Positions 35,503 through 44,122 of a DNA stretch of 64,000 bases are shown here, piece after piece (within the stretch, counting starts at the first letter, position 1; each line of letters starts with the position of its first letter). The stretch lies in contig NZ_DASZBY010000008.1 of NCBI RefSeq assembly GCF_035943795.1, positions 21,620 through 85,619 of the forward strand. The letters run 5' to 3'. The notes beneath the pieces are model-generated. The model was not told where the DNA came from, did no database searches, and worked only from the letters and a program-made list of their open reading frames with translations. The translations under genes were made by a program, and so were the position numbers. Source of the stretch: Aliidongia sp035943795. GTDB lineage: Bacteria > Pseudomonadota > Alphaproteobacteria > ATCC43930 > CGMCC-115725.

Positions 35503-37065
35503 TCACTCGGACGGCAGGATACCCGTCACCAGCCGACGGAACCAGCCCTCGCCGACGAGCGCCGTTGCCGCAGCCATGTCGGGTGCCATCACCCGGTCGC
35601 GATCGAGGAACGGCACACGGGCGCGCAGCGCCGCCTGGGCCTCGGCAAGGCGCGGACTGGTCTTAAGCGGGGCACGGAAATCGATGCCCTGAACCGCCGC
35701 CAACAGCTCTATGCCGACGATCACCGCGGCATTCTGCGCCATCCGGCCGACCCGCCGCGCGCCATGGGCCGCCATGGAGACGTGATCCTCCTGGTTGGCC
35801 GACGTCGGCAGGCTGTCGACGCTGGCCGGATGGGCCAGCATCTTGTTCTCGGCCGTCAGGGCGGACGAGGTAACCTGGGCGATCATGAAGCCGGAATTGA
35901 GCCCGGGTTCGGCGACCAGGAATGCCGGCAGGCCGCTGCTCATCTTGGCATCGACCAGGAGCGCCATGCGACGTTCCGAGATCGAGCCGATCTCGGCGAC
36001 CGCCAAAGCCAGCGCGTCGGCGGCGAAGGCGACCGGCTCCGCATGGAAATTGCCGCCGGAGATGATCTCGGCCGTGCCATCGACCTCGTTGCGGAACACC
36101 AGCGGGTTGTCGGACACGCCATTCGCCTCGCGGCGCAGCACGCCGGCGGCATAATTCATCAGATCGACGATCGCGCCCATGACCTGGGGCTGGCAGCGCA
36201 GGCTGTAAGGGTCCTGCACCCGGTCGCAATCGACATGGGATGAGCGGATTTCAGATCCGGCAAGCAGTTCGGACAGCTTCTCCGCGACCGCGATCTGGCC
36301 CGGCTGGCCTCGGACCGCATGAATGCGCGCCTCGAACGGCACGTCGCTCCCAAGCATGGCATCGACCGAGAGCGCACCGGCGACCAGACCGGCGGCAAAG
36401 GCGTTCTCGACCGCGAACAATCCCGCGAGCGCGAATCCGGTCGAGGCCTGGGTACCGTTGAGCAGCGCCAGGCCTTCCTTGGCCCCGAGGGTGACCGGCT
36501 TCAGCCCGGCCTTGTCGAGCGCCGCCGCGGCCGACATGCGCTCGCCCTTGAGGCTCGCCTCGCCTTCCCCGATCAGCGGCAGGGACAGATGGGCGAGCGG
36601 CGCCAGATCGCCCGAGGCGCCGACGGAGCCCTGGGCCGGCACGCAGGGCAGCAGCCCGCGATTGACGAACTCGATCAGCAGTTCGAGCGTCGGGCGGCGG
36701 ATGCCGGAATAGCCCATGCCCAGGCTGTTGATCTTCAGGATCAGGATCAGCCGGACCAGTTTGTCCTCGAGCAGCGGCCCGGCGCCGGCCGCGTGGGACA
36801 ACACCAGGTTGCGCTGCAAGGCCGCGACCGACTCGTTCGGAATGCGCGTGGTCGCGAGGCTGCCGAACCCGGTATTGACGCCATAGGTCGCACGGCCGCT
36901 CGCCAGCACCTCGCCGACCGCCTCGGCCGACCGTTCGATGGCATCCCAGGCACCGGGCGCCAGCCGGACCGGCCGGTCGCTTTCCAGCAGCGCCCGCAGT
37001 TCCCCCAGCGACAATTGCCCAGGCACCAACTCGAAATGACCGTCGACCACCCGCTTCTCCTTCAC
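35503..37065 (-). CDS. hutH: histidine ammonia-lyase
   Basis: This is a 520-residue aromatic amino acid lyase. The MIO cofactor forms from Ala150-Ser151-Gly152 in GSVGASGDLAPLAH. Tyr61 (TYGVNTGFGSL) is the catalytic base, and Ser90-His91 in LVLSHAAG is the histidine-type selectivity pair, as opposed to the residues of TAL or PAL. It deaminates histidine to urocanate. It starts at GTG 37065 with GAGG about 5 bases upstream. No hutU, hutI, hutG or hutC is in the window, which is unusual for an active histidine utilisation route. The upstream neighbour is a divergent binding-protein gene. Confidence 0.92.
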   Translation of the reverse strand: MKEKRVVDGHFELVPGQLSLGELRALLESDRPVRLAPGAWDAIERSAEAVGEVLASGRATYGVNTGFGSLATTRIPNESVAALQRNLVLSHAAGAGPLLEDKLVRLILILKINSLGMGYSGIRRPTLELLIEFVNRGLLPCVPAQGSVGASGDLAPLAHLSLPLIGEGEASLKGERMSAAAALDKAGLKPVTLGAKEGLALLNGTQASTGFALAGLFAVENAFAAGLVAGALSVDAMLGSDVPFEARIHAVRGQPGQIAVAEKLSELLAGSEIRSSHVDCDRVQDPYSLRCQPQVMGAIVDLMNYAAGVLRREANGVSDNPLVFRNEVDGTAEIISGGNFHAEPVAFAADALALAVAEIGSISERRMALLVDAKMSSGLPAFLVAEPGLNSGFMIAQVTSSALTAENKMLAHPASVDSLPTSANQEDHVSMAAHGARRVGRMAQNAAVIVGIELLAAVQGIDFRAPLKTSPRLAEAQAALRARVPFLDRDRVMAPDMAAATALVGEGWFRRLVTGILPSE

Positions 37066-37265
37066 CCGACCTCAGAATCGATCGCCGGGACTAGCACGCG
37101 AGGCCGCTCGGAACAACGGCCGGCGATCGCGGACCCGAGGTCCGGCCCCGCGATCACGATACGCCAAGATTCGGACCTTGCACGCCACGCACAAAGCAAC
37201 TCGCTGTGATCTTGCGCCGTTTGCCATCATGATCGGTTCATCACGCCGATCGGGAGCCCGCCGCC

Positions 37266-38204
37266 ATGGTCGCTCGCTTGATCCTAGCCGCTTTGTTTCT
37301 GTGGGTCGCCGACGCGCAGGCCCAGGACATGCCGACGCTGACGCTCGGCATCGGCGACCGAACCGGCTTCGCGCCGCTGGTCCTGGCCGAGAAGCAGGGG
37401 CTGTTCAAAAAGCATGGCGCCGACGTCCAGGTGAAGGTCATCGGTCAGCAGGACCGACTGGCCGCACTCACCTCCGGCGTGGTCCAAGGTGTTGCCGCGA
37501 CGGTCGACACGATTGTCGTCTGGACCGGTTCGGTCCGGCTGTCCCAGGTCCTGGTGCTCGATCGCTCCAAGGGCGCCGACGGGGTGATGGTGCGCACGGG
37601 GATCGCGAATTTGCAGGATCTCAAAGGCAAGACCATCGCGGCCGGCGCGCCTGGAACCCCGTCCTATTACTTCCTGGCCTACGCCCTGATCGCCAACAGG
37701 ATGAGCCTGAAGGACGTCAAGCTCCGGACCCTCTCGCCGGAAGCCGCGATGCAGGCCTTCGTCGCGGGCCAGGTCGACGGTGCGTCCCTCTACGAGCCCT
37801 ATATGTCCCGGGTCCGCGCCCAGCCCGGGACCGGGAGCCTGCTCGTCTCCACCGCTGATTTCCCGATCGTCTGCGACACGCTGGCGTTCCAGCCCGACTA
37901 TCTCAGCCAGCACAAGGCGGCGGTGGCGGCCGTCGTCGCCGGCTGGTTCGACGCGCTTGCCCTGATCCAGTCCGATCCGGACAAGTCCTTCCTGATCATG
38001 GGTGCAGCCGCCGGTCAGTCGGCCGATGCGTTCAAGGGGGCGGCCCGGTCCGTCGACTGGATCGGCCACAAGACCAATCAGGGCATGATGGATGGCGTCC
38101 TGCAGGACCTGGCCCATACCGCGACCGAGATCCAGGTCCAAGCCGGCGTGCTGCGCAAGGCGCCCAGCACGTCGCGCCTGGTCGACGCCAGCTTTGTCGA
38201 CTGA
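37266..38204 (+). CDS. periplasmic ABC substrate-binding protein, SsuA/NMT1-like, orphan
   Basis: This is a 312-residue protein with a cleaved signal (LILAALFLWVADAQAQDM). The mature N-terminus TLTLGIGDRTGFAPLVLAEKQGLFKKHG is the pattern of NMT1/SsuA/TauA binding proteins, followed by LQDLKGKTIAAGAPGTPSYYFL. ATG 37266 follows GGGAG at about 9 bases. No permease or ATPase gene is adjacent, so it depends on a transporter encoded elsewhere. It is divergent from hutH across 200 bases, so an aromatic or imidazole ligand is possible, but that is only positional. Confidence 0.9.
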   Translation: MVARLILAALFLWVADAQAQDMPTLTLGIGDRTGFAPLVLAEKQGLFKKHGADVQVKVIGQQDRLAALTSGVVQGVAATVDTIVVWTGSVRLSQVLVLDRSKGADGVMVRTGIANLQDLKGKTIAAGAPGTPSYYFLAYALIANRMSLKDVKLRTLSPEAAMQAFVAGQVDGASLYEPYMSRVRAQPGTGSLLVSTADFPIVCDTLAFQPDYLSQHKAAVAAVVAGWFDALALIQSDPDKSFLIMGAAAGQSADAFKGAARSVDWIGHKTNQGMMDGVLQDLAHTATEIQVQAGVLRKAPSTSRLVDASFVD

Positions 38205-38319
38205 GGCCGCGAGCGGGCGGGATAAATACATCCAAAAATTGTCACGGGCCGATCGAAAAACCCGTTGCTAGCCTTCCCGGAATTCGGTCAACCGACCGAT
38301 CGACCGCAGGAACATTTCG

Positions 38320-39030
38320 ATGCCATTCAAGCATTGCTCTTACCGCACGTTCGCACCGCTGTTCATGGCGGTACTGCTTCTCACCGGCTGCGAGACGCGG
38401 TCGATCTCGAACGCCGGCTATCCCGGTTCGACGAACGCGCTCTATCGCGGCGAACTCGCCGATCTCGACGTGTTGGGCGTGCAGAACAGCGGCCCGATCA
38501 CCGACGAGCACATCGCGGACACCCTCGTCGCCAGCAGGAAAATCGCGCCGCGTCCGGACGAACCCATCCTCGTCGTGCAATCCGGAGCCCAGACGCCGGA
38601 CAGCGAGTTCCTCACCGCACTCGACGCCCATTTCACCATCGGCACTTTCTCGGGAATCCCGCCGCAGAGCCGCGATGATTTCGCCCGGAAGATCCGCCTG
38701 ATCGCCGCCCAGGGCGGTTACGGCCAGATCCTCTGCTATTGGGGCACCCTGGAGAGCGCCAAGACGAACGAAGTGACCAAGGCTGTCTCCTGGGTCCCGA
38801 TCGCCGGGTGGCTGCTGCCGGACCAGACCCAGAAGATGCGCATCGCCCTGCGGGCCGTCCTGATCGACGTGCAGAGCGGCAACTGGCGCATGTACCGGCC
38901 AGTTCCACTCGACGACGAGCAGTTGAGCGCGATCTTCAATCGCCGGGGCAGCGACCAGGACCAGGTCGTCCGGCTGAAGCAGGCGGGTTATACCGCGCTC
39001 GCGCACGATCTGATCGAGAGCGCCGGCTGA
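38320..39030 (+). CDS. predicted lipoprotein of unknown function
   Basis: This is a 236-residue protein with a type II signal: hydrophobic FAPLFMAVLLLTGC, lipid-modified Cys24. The mature part contains YRGELADLDVLGVQNSGPIT, VQSGAQTPDSEFL and a segment QILCYWGTLESAKT, then WRMYRPVPLDDEQ. I do not recognise a domain. It has several Trp/Tyr-rich strands and may be an envelope beta-sandwich. The gap before it contains GATAAATACATCC, a possible promoter element. The tetra-TonB-C gene follows 104 bases downstream on the same strand. Confidence 0.75.
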   Translation: MPFKHCSYRTFAPLFMAVLLLTGCETRSISNAGYPGSTNALYRGELADLDVLGVQNSGPITDEHIADTLVASRKIAPRPDEPILVVQSGAQTPDSEFLTALDAHFTIGTFSGIPPQSRDDFARKIRLIAAQGGYGQILCYWGTLESAKTNEVTKAVSWVPIAGWLLPDQTQKMRIALRAVLIDVQSGNWRMYRPVPLDDEQLSAIFNRRGSDQDQVVRLKQAGYTALAHDLIESAG

Positions 39031-39134
39031 AACGCGCCCATCCACGCGAAGGACCTGGACCGCGATGAGTGCGGTTGAGTTGCGACGTGCACACAACTCT
39101 TGTAAACGTTACGGCGTCAATCAAGAGAAGAACC

Positions 39135-40262
39135 ATGATCCGTTTTCGAATATTTTCCGTCGCCGTTTTCGTTCTCTTGATGGCCGGTAACGCAGGGGCG
39201 GAAACGGTACCCGCAGCACCGATAGAGCGCCCGCTTCCCGAATATCCGACGGCGGCGAACGGGACGGAGGGGTCGGTCAAACTTCATTTCCGGATCGATG
39301 CCAATGGTCGTGCGACCGATGTTGCCGTCGTGGAAGCCAGCCCTCCCGGCATCTTCGAGAATTCCGCCGTGGCGTCGGTCGGCCAATGGCGTTATCGCGC
39401 ACGGCAGGAGGACGGCAAGGCTGTCGAGCAGCCGGACAACGTCATTCTTCTCAAATTCAAACCCGAACCGGCCGACCTGGTACCGGCGCTGCTTCGCAAG
39501 TGGCACCCTTACTATCCAAGCCAGGCTTTCGACGACAAACTCGAAGGCGACGTCACGCTTCGTTTCGACACTGATACCCTCGGCATGGCGGAGAACGGTG
39601 TCGTTCTGGAAAGCACGTTGCCTCACGTCTTCGATGCGGCAGCGTTAAAATCCCTTGAAAATCTGAAATTTCAGCCCGTCATGATCGATGGCAAACCTCA
39701 ACCGACGACCGGCCTGAAACTCACGATCCCTTTTCGCTTGGCAGACGCCTATTTGGAACCAATCCGCATCGGTTCCGGTGGCCCCGCCTATCCGCCAAAA
39801 GCGTTGAACAGCGCGACTCAGGGATATTGCCTGGTCCATTTCAAGATCACGGAAGACGGTTCGACCGAGAATCCGGAGATTTGGGACACCGCACCCCGAG
39901 ATATGTTTGCGTATACCTGCCTGGCGTTCGCCCGATCCGTTCGGTACCAGCCCCCGGGACAGGAGCCTCGTGGCCATATCGACCGCGAACATAGTATGAT
40001 GATCCGGTTTCTTCTCGACCAATCCGGTTCGAGGCGTCCCGATGACATGCGGCCGGAAGATTGGGTGCGCATTCAATATACGGTTACAGCGGATGGCCAT
40101 ATCAAGGACGCAAAAGTCATCGCGACGTCGCGTCCGGCAGTTCCGACGGATGAAGCGCTGCGACAGATACGCAGCCGGCATGTGAAGCCATTCGTCGAAA
40201 ACGGCGTCGCTGTGGAAAAACCCAATCAGATTGTCGTCGTCAGAGGGGCCAAGGATGGTTGA
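39135..40262 (+). CDS. secreted protein with four TonB C-terminal-like repeats
   Basis: From ATG 39135 (AGAGAAG upstream) this gives 375 residues. A signal peptide (1-22, ending GNAGA) leads to four TonB-C-like modules: about 33-108, 122-202, 217-294 and 309-370. Each has a YP...G.V.L.F.ID..G...D..V strand pattern, then an A...L...R.YxP helix-strand end (QWRYRAR, NLKFQPV, SVRYQPP, RHVKPFV). There is no N-terminal TM anchor or Pro-rich spacer as in genuine TonB, and no ExbBD genes nearby. It is therefore a periplasmic multi-domain protein rather than an energy transducer. Codon use looks more AT-rich than the neighbouring genes. Confidence 0.85.
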   Translation: MIRFRIFSVAVFVLLMAGNAGAETVPAAPIERPLPEYPTAANGTEGSVKLHFRIDANGRATDVAVVEASPPGIFENSAVASVGQWRYRARQEDGKAVEQPDNVILLKFKPEPADLVPALLRKWHPYYPSQAFDDKLEGDVTLRFDTDTLGMAENGVVLESTLPHVFDAAALKSLENLKFQPVMIDGKPQPTTGLKLTIPFRLADAYLEPIRIGSGGPAYPPKALNSATQGYCLVHFKITEDGSTENPEIWDTAPRDMFAYTCLAFARSVRYQPPGQEPRGHIDREHSMMIRFLLDQSGSRRPDDMRPEDWVRIQYTVTADGHIKDAKVIATSRPAVPTDEALRQIRSRHVKPFVENGVAVEKPNQIVVVRGAKDG

Positions 40263-40285
40263 CGGCAATGGCGTAGGTTCTCGAC

Positions 40286-43200
40286 CTACTCTGCCGCAGC
40301 CGCCGGCCTCCAGCCGATCTGGTGCAGGCAGCGGTCGATCCATTGCTTGGTCAGTTTCTCCTGGACGCCGTTCTGGCTGAGGCGCGTGCGCAGGCTGGCG
40401 AAATCGACGCGGTCGAGGGACTGGTCCTGGTTGAAGCAGGAGAACACCACCGTCTCCGCCCCGGTCGCGGGGTCCCTATGGACCTGCAGGCACTGGGCGC
40501 AGATCTCCTTCATCATGCATTGCATCGGTGAATTGATGCTGCCAACCGCCTCATGTCCGGGCTTGAGGTAGGGTTGCAGCACGCCGTGCCGGGCGCGGGC
40601 GACCGCGTTCATCATACCATCGGAGCCGATCGCGACGATGCGGTCGACCTCGTCGAACGGGATCGCCGGCGGACCCAGCTCGCCCGCCGCATAGCTGCGC
40701 ATGGCCTCGACGATATTGCCGACGTAGCGGCTGTCCTGGGGCCGGGTCGGCTCGAAGCCCGGACCCTCGTCCGAGCACCAGACGATGAGATCGGCCGCGC
40801 GCTCGATCTCCTCGACCTTGTAGCGATCGATCATGCGCTTGTAGCCGGCGAAATAGACGACGCGCGAGCCTTGGGCGCGCGCAGCCTGGCCGATGGAGAA
40901 CAGCACGGCATTGCCGAGCCCGCCGCCGACCAGCAGCACGGTCTCACCGGCTGGTGTATGGGTCGGCGTGCCGGTCGGCCCCATCAGGATCACCGGTTCG
41001 CCCGGTTGCAGCAGCGCGCAGAGATCGGACGAGCCGCCCATCTCCAGCACGATGGTCGACAGCAGGCCTTGCTGCTTGTCGACCGAGGCACCAGTCAGGG
41101 CCAAGCCTTCCATGGCGAGCCGCGTCCCCTCGACCGATTGCGCACGGGTCTCGTAGTTCTGCAGCCGGTAGAACTGGCCCGGCTCGAACGCCTCGGCCGC
41201 GAATGGCGCCCTGACCGAGACCTCGACGATGGTCGGGGTCAGGCGCGTGATCGCATGAACCGTCGGTCGCAGACCCCGGTTCATGGTCCGTGCCAGATCC
41301 GCGGGCGTCGGATCGGCGGCGGCGCGGCGCGCCAGCACGCGGCTGACGGTCGGATAACCCTGCTTGGCGCTGCCCATCGCCTTCACTACATTGCCGGCGA
41401 ACGAGGGGTGCAGGTCGCCGAAGAAGCTGATGGCGCGACCGTCGGCCCGCAGGCTCATCAGCACATGGACCGCGCCGGGCTTGGCACTCTTTTCCGGCTT
41501 CACCGGCTGGCCGGCTTCGTCACAGGCTTGGAAATAACGGCCATCGAGCACGATGTTCGCCGGGTCCTCGCGGCCCAGCACGGTGTTGGGCTGGGTTCCC
41601 GCCGCGATCAGCACGGTGCGCGCAGGCAGGGTGATCGTCGCGTCGGAAGGGCCCAGGCGGCCGGCCTCGTCGACGACATGGGGCGTCATGGTGATGCCGC
41701 GCGCCTGGCCCCATTCGTCGATTTCGACCTCGGCGGGCGACAGGCACTCGGCGATGCGGATGCCCTCCTCCAGCGCCAGCGCCACTTCTTCATGGTTCAG
41801 CGTATAGCTGGGCGCGTCGACCAGGCGCCGGCGATAGGCCATGGTGACGCCACCCCACCCATCGATCAACTCGATCAGGCGCGGCGCGCGCCCCTCGGCC
41901 GCGGCGGCGGTCCGTTCCGTCCTGATCGCCCGGGCGTGGGTGATGAATTCCTCGGCCGCCTCGATCTCCGGCACACGCCAGTCGGCCCGCACCGCCTCCA
42001 CGCCACGCTCGGCCACGAGGGTCTCGTAACGCGCCAGGAACTTCTCGACCTGGACCGGATAATAGGCCAGCGACTCGGTCGCCGTGTCGATCGCGGTCAG
42101 GCCGCCGCCGATGACCACCACCGGCAGGCGGACCTGGAGGTTGGCGATCGAGTCGGGCTTGGCAGCACCGGTCAGTTGCAGCGCCATCAGGAAGTCCGAC
42201 GCCTGGCGCACGCCCGACGCCAGTCCGTTCGTCATCGGAATCACCGTCGGCCGGCCGGCACCGGCGCACAGCGCCACATGGTCGAAGCCCAGCTCGAATG
42301 CCCGGTCGATGGTGAGCGTGCCGCCGAAGCGCACGCCGCCGGTCATGGTGAATTCGCGCCGGCGTTCCAGCAGCAGCCGGATCAGCTTCAGGTAATTCTT
42401 GTTCCAGCGCACGGTGATGCCGTATTCGGCGACGCCGCCGAACCCGGCCATGACCCGTTCGCCCAGGTGCTCGTAGAGTTCCGCCACGTCTTGGATCGGC
42501 CGGAACGGCACGGCTTCGCCCAGCGCGGAAACGCCTGAGATTTCAGGGTCCAGCGGCTCGATCTTCAAGCCGTCGACCGCGACCACATGGTGGCCGTCGT
42601 TCATCAGATGGTGCGAGAGCGTGAAGCCCGCCGGCCCCAGGCCCACGACCAGCACCTTGTAGCCGCTCTCGGGCCGCGGCAGCGGACGACGCAGGTTGAG
42701 CGGGTTCCAGCGTGTCAGCAGCCCGTAGATCTCGAAGCCCCAGGGCAGGTCCAGCACATCCTTGAGGTTGCGCGTCTCGACCTGGGGAATGTCGACCGGT
42801 TCCTGTTTCTGGTAGATGCAGGATTTCATGCAGTCGTTGCAGATCCGGTGGCCCGTTGCTGCCGCCATCGGATTGTCGATGGTGACGATGGCGAGCGCGC
42901 CGACCGCGTGGCCGCGCGCCTTCACCAGGTTCATCTCGGAGATCTTTTCCTCGAGCGGGCAGCCGGCGAGCGGCACCCCGAACGAGCTCGACTTGAAGCT
43001 GCCGTCCTTTTCCTTCAGGCCCTTCGAGCAGCTGTCCTTGCCCTGGTTATGGCACCAGATGCAGTAGTTCGCCTGGTCGAGCCCGTGGGTCAGATCCATG
43101 CCCTGGTCGGTCAGGCCGAAGCCCTCGCGCCGCCGCCAGCGTGTCTCCGGCAGGCGTTGCATGGCGACGCCGTCGATCGTGACGATTTCGATCGGCACGA

Positions 43201-43792
43201 GATGGGCCGGATCGAGCTTGTGCGGCACCTTGAACAGGATGCCGGCGCCGTGCCGGGCACGCCCGGCACCGGACAAAGTGGCCCATTGGGCATAGCGCAC
43301 CGCCAGATCCAGCGCGGGTGCGTGGGACGCTTCGTCCACGGTCCAGTGCTCGACATGGGCGGCGAAGCTCGCCTCGGTCAGCGGCTCGCGGATTACTGCT
43401 TCCAGCGCGGTCCCGAGCGCCGGTCCGTCGAGGGCGGCGGCCTGCTCGGCGCTCACCCCCTTGACCGCGCGACGCTGGACGAACAGGCGTTTCACCCGAT
43501 AGAGCGGCGCCAGCGCGTCGTGGCGCGCCTGGAGCGCGGCCAGTTCCGGCTCGATGCCGAACAGGCTGCCGATGAAATCTTCGAGGTGGGGCGCCGCCTC
43601 GATCAGCAGTTCCGATTCTTCCTTGGCGGGGATGTCGTCTGGGGCGGCACGCGCGATCATCAGTCGATCGAACAGCGGAAGATCGACGTCCCTGAGCCAG
43701 GCGACGAAAGCCTGGTCGAGCCGGACCAGACCGTCCCGGCGGTAGAGATCTTCGAAAGTCAGGCCGAAGCCGAGCGTGAGCACCGTCCGCAT
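40286..43792 (-). CDS. giant fused GltD-like / ferredoxin-reductase-like Fe-S flavoprotein
   Basis: This 1168-residue protein is several modules in one chain. Residues about 1-230 are mostly helical and unrecognised. A Cys-rich part (Cys244, 247, 255, 278, 318, 321, 325: NYCIWCHNQGKDSC, GCP, CNDCMKSC) resembles the Fe-S region before GltD. A GltD-type two-dinucleotide flavoprotein domain follows (FAD motif VVGLGPAGF at 383-390, NAD motif VVIGGGLTAID). The final third is PyrK/FNR-like (VEVSVRAPF, FEPGQFYRLQNYE, LLVGGGLGNAVLFSIG) and ends with a Cys cluster, MQCMMKEICAQC. It should move electrons between NAD(P)H and an unknown partner. Start ATG 43792 has AGGGAGG 11 bases upstream. Confidence 0.88.
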   Translation of the reverse strand: MRTVLTLGFGLTFEDLYRRDGLVRLDQAFVAWLRDVDLPLFDRLMIARAAPDDIPAKEESELLIEAAPHLEDFIGSLFGIEPELAALQARHDALAPLYRVKRLFVQRRAVKGVSAEQAAALDGPALGTALEAVIREPLTEASFAAHVEHWTVDEASHAPALDLAVRYAQWATLSGAGRARHGAGILFKVPHKLDPAHLVPIEIVTIDGVAMQRLPETRWRRREGFGLTDQGMDLTHGLDQANYCIWCHNQGKDSCSKGLKEKDGSFKSSSFGVPLAGCPLEEKISEMNLVKARGHAVGALAIVTIDNPMAAATGHRICNDCMKSCIYQKQEPVDIPQVETRNLKDVLDLPWGFEIYGLLTRWNPLNLRRPLPRPESGYKVLVVGLGPAGFTLSHHLMNDGHHVVAVDGLKIEPLDPEISGVSALGEAVPFRPIQDVAELYEHLGERVMAGFGGVAEYGITVRWNKNYLKLIRLLLERRREFTMTGGVRFGGTLTIDRAFELGFDHVALCAGAGRPTVIPMTNGLASGVRQASDFLMALQLTGAAKPDSIANLQVRLPVVVIGGGLTAIDTATESLAYYPVQVEKFLARYETLVAERGVEAVRADWRVPEIEAAEEFITHARAIRTERTAAAAEGRAPRLIELIDGWGGVTMAYRRRLVDAPSYTLNHEEVALALEEGIRIAECLSPAEVEIDEWGQARGITMTPHVVDEAGRLGPSDATITLPARTVLIAAGTQPNTVLGREDPANIVLDGRYFQACDEAGQPVKPEKSAKPGAVHVLMSLRADGRAISFFGDLHPSFAGNVVKAMGSAKQGYPTVSRVLARRAAADPTPADLARTMNRGLRPTVHAITRLTPTIVEVSVRAPFAAEAFEPGQFYRLQNYETRAQSVEGTRLAMEGLALTGASVDKQQGLLSTIVLEMGGSSDLCALLQPGEPVILMGPTGTPTHTPAGETVLLVGGGLGNAVLFSIGQAARAQGSRVVYFAGYKRMIDRYKVEEIERAADLIVWCSDEGPGFEPTRPQDSRYVGNIVEAMRSYAAGELGPPAIPFDEVDRIVAIGSDGMMNAVARARHGVLQPYLKPGHEAVGSINSPMQCMMKEICAQCLQVHRDPATGAETVVFSCFNQDQSLDRVDFASLRTRLSQNGVQEKLTKQWIDRCLHQIGWRPAAAAE

Positions 43793-43949
43793 ACCGGTCG
43801 AAACCTCCCTAGCCCCCAAGGCGCCGGACCGAAGGGCCCTTTGCCGTCGCAGCGGTCAGACATCCGTCCCGAGGCCGAGCTTGTCACTCTGTTGCTCGTA
43901 CCGCCGAGACCGACTGTGCGCCAAGCCGATCGATGGATCAAGTCATATC

Positions 43950-43963
43950 GTTTGTATACAAAC
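43950..43963. promoter_or_regulatory. perfect 14-bp palindrome in the divergent oxidoreductase/DMT promoter
   Basis: GTTTGTATACAAAC is a perfect palindrome containing TTGTATACAA, the half-site arrangement bound by many FCD/VanR-type GntR regulators. It lies midway in the 330-base gap 43793-44122, about 158 bases from each flanking start codon. No regulator gene is adjacent. The rest of this gap shows no gene; it contains a looser TTCGAA-centred symmetry near 44018-44032 and nothing else that I can name. Confidence 0.55.
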
Positions 43964-44122
43964 AAACTGGAATCCGGCGCGATCCCGGCAGTGTTCCGGC
44001 AAGAATTGTCGCCCAGACAATGTTCGAATTGAAAGCCAAAGAACGGATCGACAGATTTGGCGGACCGCCTGCTTGAATGAGGTCGCCGGGAGTCGCGGCA
44101 TAACCAAGAACGAGAAACGCCG

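Noticed and set aside
39135..40262. A TonB energy-transduction protein
   Set aside because: There is no TM anchor or Pro-rich spacer, and exbB/exbD are absent; the protein is four C-terminal-like repeats after a signal peptide.
40273..40289. GTAGGT-5-ACCTAC hairpin between two convergent genes
   Set aside because: Only a 6-bp stem and no T-run on either strand, so a terminator call is not supported.
40553..42538. 661-codon + strand frame
   Set aside because: Antisense to the giant oxidoreductase, whose cofactor motifs are clear.
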